Source: Chloroflexota bacterium
GTDB lineage: Bacteria; Chloroflexota; Dehalococcoidia; SM23-28-2; RBG-16-64-32
NCBI GenBank assembly: GCA_029262695.1
Contig: JAJCYV010000022.1
Span: forward strand, 175,787-239,786
Length of the DNA stretch: 64,000 nt
Direction: 5' to 3'
Every line of letters begins with the position of its first letter. Within the stretch, counting starts at the first letter, position 1. Below, piece after piece: positions 1-8,101 of this stretch. A program made the translations under genes and the position numbers. The notes beneath the pieces are model-generated. The model was not told the DNA's origin. It did no database searches and saw only the letters and a program-made list of their open reading frames with translations.

Positions 1-2319
1 GGCCGCGTGCGACTTCGGAAAGCCGAATGCGGCGAAGCCGATGATCTTCTGGAAGACAGCCTCCGCCACCTCCACCGTGACGCCGTTCGCCAGGGCGCCC
101 GCGACGAACTCGCCCTTGAGCTTCTCCAGCGCCTCCTGCGAGCGCTTGCGGCTCATCGCCCGTCGCAGGCTCTCGGCCTGCCCCGCCGTAAACCCGGACA
201 GCGCCATCGCCACCTGCAACACTTGCTCCTGGTAGATGATCACGCCCAGCGTCTCGCCGAGCACCGGCTCCAGCGACGGGTGATCGTACGTCACCGGCTC
301 GCGTCCCATGCGCCGGGCGATGTACGGGTTGACCGCGCCGCCGATGATCGGGCCGGGCCGGATGATCGCCACCTCGACGGTCAGGTCGTCGAGGCAGCGC
401 GGGCGCACGCGCGGCAGCGTCTGCATCTGGGCACGCGATTCGATCTGGAAGACGCCCATCGTGTCCGCCGCGCAGATCGTGTCGTAGACGCGCTCGTCGC
501 CAAAGTCGATGCGCGAAAGGTCGATCCGCTTGCCCCGCGTCTCCTCGACGAGGTCGAGGCACTCGTCCACAGCGGAGAGCATCCCCAGCGCGAGGAAGTC
601 GATCTTGATCATGCGGGCGTCGTCCACCGAGTCCTTGTCCCACTGCATGAGCACGCGGCCCGGCATCGCCGATTGCTCCAACGGCACGAGGTCGATCAGC
701 GGCCGCGAGGAGATGACCATGCCGCCGACGTGCTGGCTGATGTGGCGCGGAAACCCGGCAATCTCCTCCACCAGGCCTGCCAGGTGATGCCAGCCGCGCG
801 CGCCGCTGGCGCCCAGCTTGTCGCGATAGTGGGCCAGCCGTTCCATCTCCGAACGAACACCCTTCGCCGAACCGCCCTCGCTCACTTTCGCCAGGCGATC
901 AAGCTCAGCTGCCGGGAGACCCAGCGCCTTCCCCACTTCGCGCACGGCGCTGCGGATGCGATAAGTCGGGAACGTGGCGACGAGCCCGACGTGGTCGTTC
1001 CCGAAGTGCTCGTAGACGCGCAGCATCAGCCGCTCCCGGATGTCGCGCGGGAAGTCGAGGTCGATGTCCGGCACGGAGGCCATCTCCTCGTTCAGGAAGC
1101 GGCCGAGGAAAAGGTTGTTCGCGATCGGGTCGATGTGCGAGAGGCCGATCAGGTAGCAGATCACCGACCCGACGGACGATCCTCGGCCACGCCCGGGCGG
1201 GCCATGGTACGGACGCCCCTTGATCTCGAAAGCGACCTCCTCGGCCAGCTTCAGGATCTCGCGGTGGATGAGGAAGAAGCCGGAAAGGCCGTGCTTCTCG
1301 ACGAGACGCAGCTCGGCTTCGAGGCGGGACTCGACCTCGGCGGTGAATCTCGGATAGCGCAACGCCGCCTCGCGCTGGCAGATCTGCCGCAGGTACGACT
1401 CCGCTGTCTCACCCTCCGGCGCCGGGCAGCCTGTCCTGAGCGAAGCCGAAGGGTCCGGAAAACGGTAGTCGAGGTCACGCGTGAGGTCGAACTGGCAGCG
1501 CTCGGCGATCCGCTCTGTGTTCGCGATCGCCTCCGGCTGGTCGCGGAAGAGATCGGCCATCTCGGCAGCCGGGCGCAGGTGGTACTCCGAGTTCTCGCGG
1601 CGCTGGCGGTGCGAGGCGTCGAGGCTCGCGCGGTTCTTGATCGCGACGAGCACGTCCTGGAGCCGGTGCCGCTCCTGCCGGTGGTAGTGCACGTCACCCG
1701 TCGCAACAACGCCGACGCCAAGGTGCTCCGCCAGGTCAGCGAGGGCGCGGTTACGCCGCGCATCGCCGTAGACAAGATTGTTCTGCAGCTCGATGAAGAA
1801 GTTCTCCGCACCAAACCAGCGGGCGTAGCGCCGTGCCACTTCCTCCGCCTCCCTGTGCCGTCCCTGCGCCACCAGCGACGGCACCTCGCCGTGGCGGCAG
1901 CCGGAGAGCGCGATCAGCCCCTCCGTGCCTGCCCTGAGCGCGCCGTCAGGCGCAGTCGAAGGGTGGCGGGCCAGCGCGTCCAGCTCGACGCGCGGCTCGC
2001 CCCGTTCGTGATCCAGGTGCGCGTGCGTGAGCAGGCGGCAGAGGTTGGCGTAGCCGCGTCCGTCTTCGCAGAGGAGCGTCAGGTGGTGATCAGCTTGCCC
2101 GTCCGGGTTCGCGAGCGTGACCTCGGCGCCGGTGATCGGCCGGATGCCCCAGGCCCGGGCGCACTGGGCGAACTCCATCGCGCCGTGCAGGCCGTCGTGG
2201 TCCGTCAGCGCCAACGCCGTCTGCCCCAGCTCACCCGCCCGCAGCACCAGCTCCTCGATGTGCGAGGCGCCGTCGAGGAACGAGAAGTTGGAGTGGCAGT
2301 GCAGCTCCGTGTAGCTCAC
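1..2319 (-). CDS. dnaE2: DnaE2-type error-prone DNA polymerase III alpha subunit (partial, 3' end beyond window)
   Basis: The minus-strand frame is open from a GTG at 2319 to the window edge, giving about 773 codons of a family usually 1030-1100 residues long, so the C-terminal part lies outside. The N-terminus is a PHP domain (YTELHCHSNFSFLDG). The polymerase core follows, with GPPGRGRGSSVGS, then the metal-binding PDIDLDF and later HISQHVGGM and QWDKDSVDD. Together with ImuB this enzyme performs error-prone translesion synthesis in the SOS response. Its GTG overlaps the stop of the DUF6504 gene by 4 bp (GTGA), indicating translational coupling in an imuB operon. Two short palindromic repeats are inserted in frame, at about residues 119-131 and 289-297. 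Distinction from housekeeping DnaE1 rests on the operon context and is strong but not absolute. Confidence 0.93.
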   Translation of the reverse strand, partial: MSYTELHCHSNFSFLDGASHIEELVLRAGELGQTALALTDHDGLHGAMEFAQCARAWGIRPITGAEVTLANPDGQADHHLTLLCEDGRGYANLCRLLTHAHLDHERGEPRVELDALARHPSTAPDGALRAGTEGLIALSGCRHGEVPSLVAQGRHREAEEVARRYARWFGAENFFIELQNNLVYGDARRNRALADLAEHLGVGVVATGDVHYHRQERHRLQDVLVAIKNRASLDASHRQRRENSEYHLRPAAEMADLFRDQPEAIANTERIAERCQFDLTRDLDYRFPDPSASLRTGCPAPEGETAESYLRQICQREAALRYPRFTAEVESRLEAELRLVEKHGLSGFFLIHREILKLAEEVAFEIKGRPYHGPPGRGRGSSVGSVICYLIGLSHIDPIANNLFLGRFLNEEMASVPDIDLDFPRDIRERLMLRVYEHFGNDHVGLVATFPTYRIRSAVREVGKALGLPAAELDRLAKVSEGGSAKGVRSEMERLAHYRDKLGASGARGWHHLAGLVEEIAGFPRHISQHVGGMVISSRPLIDLVPLEQSAMPGRVLMQWDKDSVDDARMIKIDFLALGMLSAVDECLDLVEETRGKRIDLSRIDFGDERVYDTICAADTMGVFQIESRAQMQTLPRVRPRCLDDLTVEVAIIRPGPIIGGAVNPYIARRMGREPVTYDHPSLEPVLGETLGVIIYQEQVLQVAMALSGFTAGQAESLRRAMSRKRSQEALEKLKGEFVAGALANGVTVEVAEAVFQKIIGFAAFGFPKSHAA
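1429..1454. repeat. Short dispersed repeat inserted in frame inside dnaE2 (copy 1)
   Basis: The + strand carries CCTGTCCTGAGCGAAGCCGA followed by AGGGT, a form of the short repeat that is scattered through many bacterial genomes and often recognised by translations such as CPERSRR or DPSASLRTG. In the dnaE2 frame it adds PSASLRTGC between RFPD and PAPEGET, where the family normally has a short loop. The reading frame is preserved. Confidence 0.7.
1927..1963. repeat. Short dispersed repeat inserted in frame inside dnaE2 (copy 2, longer variant)
   Basis: This copy shares the outer parts of copy 1 (GCCTGCCCTGAGCG and TCGAAGGG) but has a longer GC-rich centre. It lies in the same orientation as copy 1 and codes for HPSTAPDGALRAG within the N-terminal part of dnaE2, just before GLIALSGC, again without breaking the frame. 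Confidence 0.65.
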
Positions 2320-2645
2320 CCGGTGTACGCCTGCTTGTACCAGCGGCCGCTGTCGACGTCGCGATAGACGTCGACGGCGCAACCGTTCTCCAGGAACAGC
2401 CGCCAGTAGACCCGGCTCACCGGCTGCTCACGCCACCACTCGTCGTCGATGCGCCACGTCTCGATGACCGACTCAACGGCGCAGCGATGACCCGAGAGGT
2501 AGACGCCGGCCGGCACGCCGTTCGCGTCCGTCTTAACGTCCAGAGGCCGGGGGCTGTTGAGCGGCCGCAGTTTGCCCTCACCAGGAGGTGAGGGCTTCAG
2601 GTCAGGTCTTCCACCGCCGCGCGCCGCTCTGGTATCCGTGACCAC
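2316..2645 (-). CDS. DUF6504 family small protein of the imuB-dnaE2 cassette
   Basis: This small ORF lies between imuB and dnaE2. Its C-terminal 75 residues (GVYLSGHRCAVESV, ETWRIDDEWW, YWRLFLENG, DVYRDVDSGRWY) resemble the DUF6504 proteins found beside imuB/dnaE2 in Actinobacteria and Chloroflexota. Its role is unknown; an accessory function in the mutasome is inferred from context. The start is uncertain. GTG at 2645 is the last usable start before the conserved part and would overlap the end of imuB by about 49 bp. The overlapped N-terminal stretch includes residues (PSPPGEG) encoded by a palindromic repeat and may be poorly conserved. The stop overlaps the dnaE2 GTG. Confidence 0.7.
   Translation of the reverse strand: MVTDTRAARGGGRPDLKPSPPGEGKLRPLNSPRPLDVKTDANGVPAGVYLSGHRCAVESVIETWRIDDEWWREQPVSRVYWRLFLENGCAVDVYRDVDSGRWYKQAYTG
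2574..2595. repeat. Perfect hairpin repeat at the imuB/DUF6504 junction
   Basis: GCCCTCACC and GGTGAGGGC form a 9-bp perfect stem with a 4-nt loop (AGGA). It ends one base before the imuB stop codon and is read through in the DUF6504 frame. It looks like a small palindromic insertion rather than a terminator, because no T-tract follows on either strand and the downstream operon genes must be transcribed. Confidence 0.55.
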
Positions 2646-3769
2646 GGCTCCACCTCCACTATTCGGCCGATCGCCGGCCTTCCGTTCGAGCCCAGGTGGC
2701 GCGCGGCCTCCTCCACCTGCCGCCGCAGCTTGCCCTTGCTTTCGAAGAGCGCCGCCTGCTTGCCGGACTCGCCGCTCAGCCCCACCAGCTCGATCTCCAG
2801 CTCCTCCACCGGGCGCTCCGGTGGGCGGCGCGTGACCGCCGTCTTGATGACGAACCACGCTGCTTTCGGGTCGGCCAGCGCTTCCCGGAAGGCGACCGGC
2901 AACTCCCAGGCGCCGCCAGCTGGGCCGTCCAGGCTCGCGCGGGCCACCGCCCTGCGCACCCAGCGCCCCTGCCGCGACTCGTCGCCGTAGGCCGCATACG
3001 TCAGCCGCTCGAGCCCCGCGAGGATCGCTTCCAGGGCAACGGCGGGCGACGGCATCTCCAGCCGGCGGACAACGGTGCTCTCCGCCGCGCGCGGGGCCAG
3101 CGGCTCGCCGTCAGCCCCCTGAGCCAACTCCCAGCAGCGCTTTCCCTGCGGGCCGAACTGCTGCTGGAACGCACCCAGCGGCAGCGCGGCGATGTCGCCG
3201 ATCGTCTCCAGTCCCAGCAGTTTGAGCCGCCAGAGCATCGCCTCGTCGGCGGGCAGGTAGGCGCAGGGCAACGGCACCAGCAGTGCACGCTCCTCGCCGG
3301 CCGGCACGACCTTCGCAACGCCCGGCCGCGAAGTGACGGCGGCGACACGGGCAGCGAACTTGCCGCCGGCGACTCCAACGCTGGCCATGAACCCGAGCCG
3401 CCTGTGCAGCGAGGCGATCAGGTCGTCCGCGAACGCTTGCGCTTCCACGGCAAAACCGGCGAGGGAAAGGTACGCCAGGCCGGGATCGCCCGGCTCCACC
3501 TCCGGGCTCAGCTCGCCGAGCAGGCCGAGCACCTCCTCGAAACGGCGCCCGTAATGCGCGCCGTCCGGCGGCAGCACGACCGCGCGGCGCGAGAGCGCGA
3601 TCGCTTCGCTCATGCGCATGCCGGCGCGGATGCCAACGGCCTCGGCGCCGAGGGAACAGCCGAGCACGCGGGCATCGCCGATCAGGACGAGGCGGCTGCC
3701 GATCTCTTTACGGCGCTGACGCTCCGCCTCGACCATGAAGCGAGGGATGTAAACGCAGGCGATGCTCAC
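2597..3769 (-). CDS. imuB: ImuB-like Y-family polymerase homologue (probably catalytically inactive)
   Basis: This is a 390-residue Y-family polymerase-fold protein: palm/fingers at about 1-240 and a little-finger-like C-terminus. Active DinB/Pol IV proteins need acidic residues at the start (DxDxFFA) and in an SxDE motif. Here the start reads ACVYIPRFMVE and the second site EPGDPGLAYLSLAG, so the metal ligands are missing, as in ImuB. ImuB is known in Caulobacter and mycobacteria as a scaffold that recruits DnaE2 to the beta clamp. It is the first gene of the operon with the DUF6504 gene and dnaE2. The start is GTG at 3769, behind a GAGG-type ribosome site and about 20 nt downstream of a strong promoter with an SOS box. 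Confidence 0.88.
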   Translation of the reverse strand: MSIACVYIPRFMVEAERQRRKEIGSRLVLIGDARVLGCSLGAEAVGIRAGMRMSEAIALSRRAVVLPPDGAHYGRRFEEVLGLLGELSPEVEPGDPGLAYLSLAGFAVEAQAFADDLIASLHRRLGFMASVGVAGGKFAARVAAVTSRPGVAKVVPAGEERALLVPLPCAYLPADEAMLWRLKLLGLETIGDIAALPLGAFQQQFGPQGKRCWELAQGADGEPLAPRAAESTVVRRLEMPSPAVALEAILAGLERLTYAAYGDESRQGRWVRRAVARASLDGPAGGAWELPVAFREALADPKAAWFVIKTAVTRRPPERPVEELEIELVGLSGESGKQAALFESKGKLRRQVEEAARHLGSNGRPAIGRIVEVEPWSRIPERRAAVEDLT

Positions 3770-3790
3770 GGTGACGACCTCATGGGAGGT

Positions 3791-3821
3791 ACAATATAGA
3801 ACTAGTGTTCTATATTGTCAA
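3791..3821 (-). promoter_or_regulatory. SOS promoter of imuB-dnaE2 with LexA-type box in the spacer
   Basis: Read on the minus strand there is a TTGACA (+ strand 3816-3821), a 17-bp spacer and TATATT (+ strand 3793-3798). The spacer contains GAACTAGTGTTC (3799-3810), matching the GAAC-N4-GTTC LexA box of Gram-positive bacteria. The symmetry extends further: ACAATATAGAAC (3791-3802) and GTTCTATATTGT (3807-3818) are perfect 12-bp arms. Repressor binding here would block RNA polymerase directly. An alternative reading is an operator for the divergent TetR gene; the box position within the imuB promoter favours LexA. Confidence 0.8.
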
Positions 3822-3880
3822 TCGCCAAACTTCCCACCAGGACTCTTGACACCCGTAGTGCCAAAACCGAACCTTGCACC

Positions 3881-4498
3881 ATGACCGCGGCTCACTCCCC
3901 TGCCACACCCGCAGCAGTCGACGGCCGCCGCGCCGGACGCGAGCGCAACCGCAACGCCGTCGCCGATGCGCTGCTGGACCTCTACCAGGAAGGCGTCATC
4001 AGCCCCGGCGCGCAGGACGTCGCCGACCGCTCCGGCGTCTCGCGCCGCTCGCTCTTCCGCTACTTCGACGACATGGACGAGCTGTGCCGCGTGGCGATCG
4101 ACCGGCACAGCGCGCGGGTGAGCCACCTGTTCGAGATCGAAGGCCCCGGCGCGGGCCCGCTGGCAGCGCGCATAGACCGCCTCGTCCGGCAGCGGACGCA
4201 ACTCTTCGAGGCGATCGCGCCGGTCGCCCGCATCGCCCGCCTGCGCGCGCCCTTCCAGCCGATCATCGCCGCCGAACTCGCCCGCAGCGCCGCCTTATTG
4301 CGGGCACAGCTCGCGCGTCACCTCGCGCGGGAGCTGGACGGCCTGAGCCCGGAGACACGGAGCGAGACGCTGGCCGCGGCCGACGTCCTCGCCTCGTTCG
4401 AGTCGTTCGACCTGATGCGGCGCGCTCAGAGCCTCTCGCTCGATGACGTCGACGCGGCGATGCGCAGGGGCCTCGCGGCGCTGCTCGCTACTCCTTAG
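3881..4498 (+). CDS. TetR/AcrR family transcriptional regulator
   Basis: This 205-residue protein has an N-terminal TetR helix-turn-helix at about residues 20-66 (RNAVADALLDLYQEG, QDVADRSGVSRRSLFRYFDD). The C-terminal ligand-binding half is Ala/Arg/Leu-rich and diverged, so the ligand cannot be predicted. ATG at 3881 is chosen because it leaves the usual short tail before the DNA-binding domain; the frame stays open upstream to about 3815. The gene is divergent from imuB and converges with the sulfatase gene, overlapping it by 11 bp at the 3' ends. It might control the sulfatase or itself; nothing in the sequence settles this. Confidence 0.85.
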   Translation: MTAAHSPATPAAVDGRRAGRERNRNAVADALLDLYQEGVISPGAQDVADRSGVSRRSLFRYFDDMDELCRVAIDRHSARVSHLFEIEGPGAGPLAARIDRLVRQRTQLFEAIAPVARIARLRAPFQPIIAAELARSAALLRAQLARHLARELDGLSPETRSETLAAADVLASFESFDLMRRAQSLSLDDVDAAMRRGLAALLATP

Positions 4499-6749
4499 CG
4501 AGTTCGGTGCGCGCCGTCGCGGCGATGTCTGCCTGATCGCGCGGGCTGCGGATGCGGAACGTCACCTTCTCCAGCCGGCCCGTGAACGCGAACGGCGGCT
4601 CGTAATCGTCGACGACCGGCGAGAGGGGGTTCTGGCCAAGGTCCATTCCGGTCGAGCCAAGGATCCGCACAACCGGTGAGACTTCGACCGACCCAACGTC
4701 CGTCCCGTCGATCGCGATCGTCAGCGTGCCGCTGGGCACACCGCGGTCGAAGTGCGCTTCGAGCCGGTGCTTGCCGGGCACGAGCTTCGCGTCGCCGGTC
4801 GCACGGTGGTGACGGCCGAGGGCGTTGTAGTCAAACTGAAGCACGCCATCCTTGACGAAGAACGTGTGCCCGACGTTGTGGCCGCCGCACGCGTAGAGCA
4901 CGCCCTCGCAGCCTCCTTCCGGCACTTCGACCTCACAGACTATCGTCCACGCTTGTCCACCCAGCCGGGGGCAGGCATCGGCGGGGATGTGCGAGATCGG
5001 CGGCGTGTAGACGTACTCGTCGACGAAGTGCGGCGTGCCGGGCCGCGGCGTGGCGCCGAAAAGCTCGATGTTGCGGTCGTCAAGGGGCAGCACGCCGTTT
5101 GCCTCGGCCTCCGCCCACCACGCGTCGACCATCTCCTTCAGCTTCTCCGGGTGCTCCTTCGCCAGGTCGTGGCACTCGGAGAAGTCCTCCGCCAGGTTGT
5201 ACAGCGACCACTCCTCCGTGTCGAAGTCGGCCCCCTTCATGTGGTAGGTCACGGCCTTCCAGCCGTCCTTCCACAGGCCCCGATGGCCGAACTGCTCGAA
5301 GTACTGAACGCGCCGCCGCGTCGGCTCGCCGGGAGCATCCCACGTGTAGGCGATGCTCTCGCCGTGCAGCGGGATCTGCTCGTGCCCGTTGAATTCGGCC
5401 GGCAACTCGATGCCGGTAACGTCGAGAACCGTCGGCGTCAGGTCGGTCACGTGGCAGAACTGGTCGCGCAGGCCGCCGGCCTGCTTGATGCGCTTCGGCC
5501 AGTGGATAACGAGCGGGTCGCGGATACCACCGCCGTAGGTGTTCTGCTTGTACCAGCGCAGCGGCGTGTTCCCGACCTGCGACCAGCCCCACGGGATGTT
5601 GCTGTGCGAGTGCGGCCCGCCGATGTCATCGAGCCGGTTGGCGACGATCTCGTCGATGTCCTCGCTGATCATGTTGAAGAAGCTCCACTCGTCCATCACG
5701 CCGTGCGGGCCGCCCTCCTGGCTGGCGCCGTTGTCGGAGAGCACCATTAGCAACGTGTCATCGAGCAGGTCCTGCGACTCAAGGTAGGCGACGAGACGCC
5801 CGATCTGCGCGTCAGTGTGGTCGAGGAAGCCGGCGAACGCCTCCTGCAGCCGGGCTGCGAAGCGCTGCTCGTTCTCCGAGAGGTCGTCCCACGGCCGCAC
5901 GCCCGGATTGCGGTCGGCCAGCGCCGTCGCCTGCGGCACGAGGCCCAGCTCCTTCTGGCGTGCGAACCAGGCCTCCCGCGTCTTGTCCCAGCCCTCGTCG
6001 AAGCGGCCGCGGTACTTCTCGCGGTACTCGGGCGGCGACTGGTGCGGCGCGTGCGTCGCGCCGAACGCCAGGTGGAGGAAGAACGGCCTGTCGGGGCGCA
6101 CGGACTTGAGATCGCGGATCATCTGGATCGACTGATCAACGAGGTCCTCGGAAACATGGTAGCCGTCCTCGGGGCCAGCCGGCGGCAGGATGTGGTGATT
6201 GTCGGCCGTCAGACCCGGGTAGAACTGGTCGGTCTCGCCCTGGAGGAAGCCGTAGTAGCGGTCGAAGCCCCTCTGCAGCGGCCAGCTATCGTGCGGACCG
6301 GCGGCGCTGCACTCGGCCATCGGCGCCAGGTGCCACTTGCCGACGGCGTACGTCGCGTAGCCCCCCGTGCGCAACAGCTCGGCGACCGTGGCGGCGCGCG
6401 GCGTGATGCCGCCACGCATGTTGGGGAATCCGGTGTCAAAGTTGGAGATGCCGCGCATGCCCACGGCGTGATGATTTCGCCCGGTGAGGAGGCAGGCGCG
6501 GGACGGCGAGCAGAGCGCCGTCGTGTGGAAGTTGGAGTAACGTACGCCGTTCGCCGCGAGCTGGTCGATGTTCGGCGTCTCGATAGTCGATCCGTAACAG
6601 CCGAAGTGGGAGAAGCCGGTATCGTCGAGGACGACCATCACGACGTTGGGCGCATCGCCCGGTGGTCTCGGAGGCGCCGGCCACCACGCCTCGGAGTCGG
6701 CCAGCGTGCGGCCGATCTTGCCCTCGAATCCTGGTTCGCTGTCGCTCAT
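4488..6749 (-). CDS. Type I sulfatase (arylsulfatase)
   Basis: A 753-residue alkaline-phosphatase-superfamily hydrolase. The N-terminus shows VVLDDTGFSHFGCYG with metal-binding Asp42/Asp43. The sulfatase signature CSPSRACLLTGR starts at Cys80, the residue that a formylglycine-generating enzyme converts to formylglycine. Further motifs are GKWHLAP, HLAFGATHAPHQ and SDNGAS. The C-terminal 200 residues form a beta-rich extension seen in long bacterial arylsulfatases. No signal peptide is visible, so the enzyme is probably cytoplasmic. It would release sulfate from an organic sulfate ester; the substrate is unknown. It is transcribed alone. Confidence 0.92.
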   Translation of the reverse strand: MSDSEPGFEGKIGRTLADSEAWWPAPPRPPGDAPNVVMVVLDDTGFSHFGCYGSTIETPNIDQLAANGVRYSNFHTTALCSPSRACLLTGRNHHAVGMRGISNFDTGFPNMRGGITPRAATVAELLRTGGYATYAVGKWHLAPMAECSAAGPHDSWPLQRGFDRYYGFLQGETDQFYPGLTADNHHILPPAGPEDGYHVSEDLVDQSIQMIRDLKSVRPDRPFFLHLAFGATHAPHQSPPEYREKYRGRFDEGWDKTREAWFARQKELGLVPQATALADRNPGVRPWDDLSENEQRFAARLQEAFAGFLDHTDAQIGRLVAYLESQDLLDDTLLMVLSDNGASQEGGPHGVMDEWSFFNMISEDIDEIVANRLDDIGGPHSHSNIPWGWSQVGNTPLRWYKQNTYGGGIRDPLVIHWPKRIKQAGGLRDQFCHVTDLTPTVLDVTGIELPAEFNGHEQIPLHGESIAYTWDAPGEPTRRRVQYFEQFGHRGLWKDGWKAVTYHMKGADFDTEEWSLYNLAEDFSECHDLAKEHPEKLKEMVDAWWAEAEANGVLPLDDRNIELFGATPRPGTPHFVDEYVYTPPISHIPADACPRLGGQAWTIVCEVEVPEGGCEGVLYACGGHNVGHTFFVKDGVLQFDYNALGRHHRATGDAKLVPGKHRLEAHFDRGVPSGTLTIAIDGTDVGSVEVSPVVRILGSTGMDLGQNPLSPVVDDYEPPFAFTGRLEKVTFRIRSPRDQADIAATARTELAKE

Positions 6750-6817
6750 CCTGATCTCCCTCCGGCGCCCTGGGCGCTCCGTCTTTCTACCGTCTGGGGA
6801 GAGCCGCTGTCAAGATG

Positions 6818-6844
6818 TTGACACTGCGAGTGCCAGTCTATACT
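6818..6844 (+). promoter_or_regulatory. Possible promoter of the DUF1330-hydratase-dehalogenase operon
   Basis: TTGACA (6818-6823) is followed by TATACT (6839-6844) at a 15-bp spacing, shorter than the usual 17. A good ribosome site (GAGGAGG) precedes the ATG at 6887. The two hexamers are good matches but the short spacer lowers confidence. Confidence 0.4.
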
Positions 6845-6886
6845 GTGGCCAGCATTCAATCGGATGACCTCAGAGGAGGCGCCCCA

Positions 6887-7282
6887 ATGGCTATCTACCC
6901 GACCCCGGAACAGATCCAGGAGTTGATGAAAGGCCCGCAGGACCAGCCCGTCGTGATGCTCAACCTGCTGCGGTTCAAGCCGCGGGCCGACGCCTCGCAC
7001 GAGGGAGACAGCGGCCAGGAAGCGTACATGCGCTACGGGGCCGAGATGCGCAAGTTCGTGGAGTCGAAGGGCGGGCGTTTCATCTGGGCCGGCCGCGTCG
7101 ACTCGCAGTTGATCGGCGAAGGCGGCGAAGGGTTCCAGGCCGTCGCCCTCGTCGAGTACCCTTCGCGCAAGGCCTTTGCGGAGATCAACCAGGACCCGCA
7201 CGTCAGTGAGAACCTCGGCAAGCACCGCGCGGCCGGCCTCGAAATGCAGTGGCTGATCGCAATGACGGAGGCGGGCCCGTGA
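6887..7282 (+). CDS. DUF1330 family protein
   Basis: A 131-residue protein with the small alpha-beta dimeric ferredoxin-like fold typical of DUF1330: PVVMLNLLRFKPRA near the start, EAYMRYGAEMRKFVESKGGRFIWAGRV in the middle and VALVEYPSRKAFAEINQDP toward the end. The biochemical role of the family is not established. ATG at 6887 is preceded by GAGGAGG. Its stop overlaps the start of the next gene by 4 bp (GTGA), so it is cotranslated with the enoyl-CoA hydratase-like gene, suggesting a shared catabolic or detoxification route. Confidence 0.85.
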   Translation: MAIYPTPEQIQELMKGPQDQPVVMLNLLRFKPRADASHEGDSGQEAYMRYGAEMRKFVESKGGRFIWAGRVDSQLIGEGGEGFQAVALVEYPSRKAFAEINQDPHVSENLGKHRAAGLEMQWLIAMTEAGP

Positions 7283-8082
7283 CAGAACCACCGGGGTCCT
7301 CCGCGCCCCTTCTCCTGGACCGCGAGGGTGGCGTGGCGATCGTCACGATCAACGACCCACCCCGGAACCGGCTTGGCCTTGCGCTCATGGACGAGCTGGA
7401 AGAGCAGGTCGCTGTGCTGGCCGCCGACGAATCTGTCCGCGCGGTCCTCCTGCGAGGCGCCGGCGAGGAGAACTTCTCCGTCGGCATGAACCTGAAGCAG
7501 CTCCCCGAGGGCATTAGCAGGATGGGCAGCATCGACGCCGTCCTGGACCAGCGGCTGCGGGTCCTCGCCGCGATCGAGAGCATGGAGAAGCCCTGGGTCG
7601 CCGTCATGTGCGGCTACTGCCTGGGCGGAGGGCTGGAGCTGCCGCTGGCCTGTCACTTCCGTGTCGCCGCCACCGAAGGCGCAAAGATCGGCCTGCCAGA
7701 GCTTGACCTGGGCACCGTGCCCGCCTGGGGCGGGACAGCGCGCCTCACACGCCGCATCGGCCGCGACCACGCGCTGGACATGATCTTGCGCGCGAAGAAG
7801 ATCTCCGGGCCAGAGGCGCTCCGCATCGGCCTCGTCCACGAGGTCTGGCCCAACGACGAGCTGCAGCGCCGCGCGCTCGGCCTTGCGAAGGAGTTGGCGG
7901 CGGGTCCGTCCATCGCCATCGCCGGCGTTCTCAGGTCGGTCGTCGGCGCTGGCGAAAAGCCGCTCGATGAGGCGCTGGCCGAGGAGCGGCGCGCCGTCTT
8001 GCAGACGATGGGGACAAAGGACCAGGCCGAGGGGATGCAGGCGTTTCTTGAGAAGCGCAAGCCGAGCTTCACCGGAGAATGA
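7279..8082 (+). CDS. Enoyl-CoA hydratase/isomerase family protein
   Basis: A 267-residue crotonase-fold protein: ENFSVGMNLKQL gives the first oxyanion-hole segment, and CGYCLGGGLELPLACHFRVAA is the characteristic second segment. Ala/Glu positions of classical hydratases are partly preserved (GLPELDLGTVPAWGGTARL). The start is GTG at 7279, overlapping the stop of the DUF1330 gene. An ATG further upstream (7249) is less likely because it would extend into the upstream gene. Substrate unknown; hydratase, isomerase or hydrolase activity are all possible within this superfamily. It lies 19 bp before a haloalkane dehalogenase gene. Confidence 0.88.
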   Translation: MTEPPGSSAPLLLDREGGVAIVTINDPPRNRLGLALMDELEEQVAVLAADESVRAVLLRGAGEENFSVGMNLKQLPEGISRMGSIDAVLDQRLRVLAAIESMEKPWVAVMCGYCLGGGLELPLACHFRVAATEGAKIGLPELDLGTVPAWGGTARLTRRIGRDHALDMILRAKKISGPEALRIGLVHEVWPNDELQRRALGLAKELAAGPSIAIAGVLRSVVGAGEKPLDEALAEERRAVLQTMGTKDQAEGMQAFLEKRKPSFTGE

Positions 8083-8101
8083 GCGAATCAGGAGGAGACC
8101 T

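Noticed and set aside
7-2367. Very long open frame on the + strand opposite dnaE2
   Set aside because: It is Arg/Leu/Val-rich with no recognisable domain and is antisense to clear DnaE2 motifs. High GC keeps many antisense frames open. The same applies to the long minus frames inside ppdK (11556-13877), the aldehyde dehydrogenases and the R3H gene.
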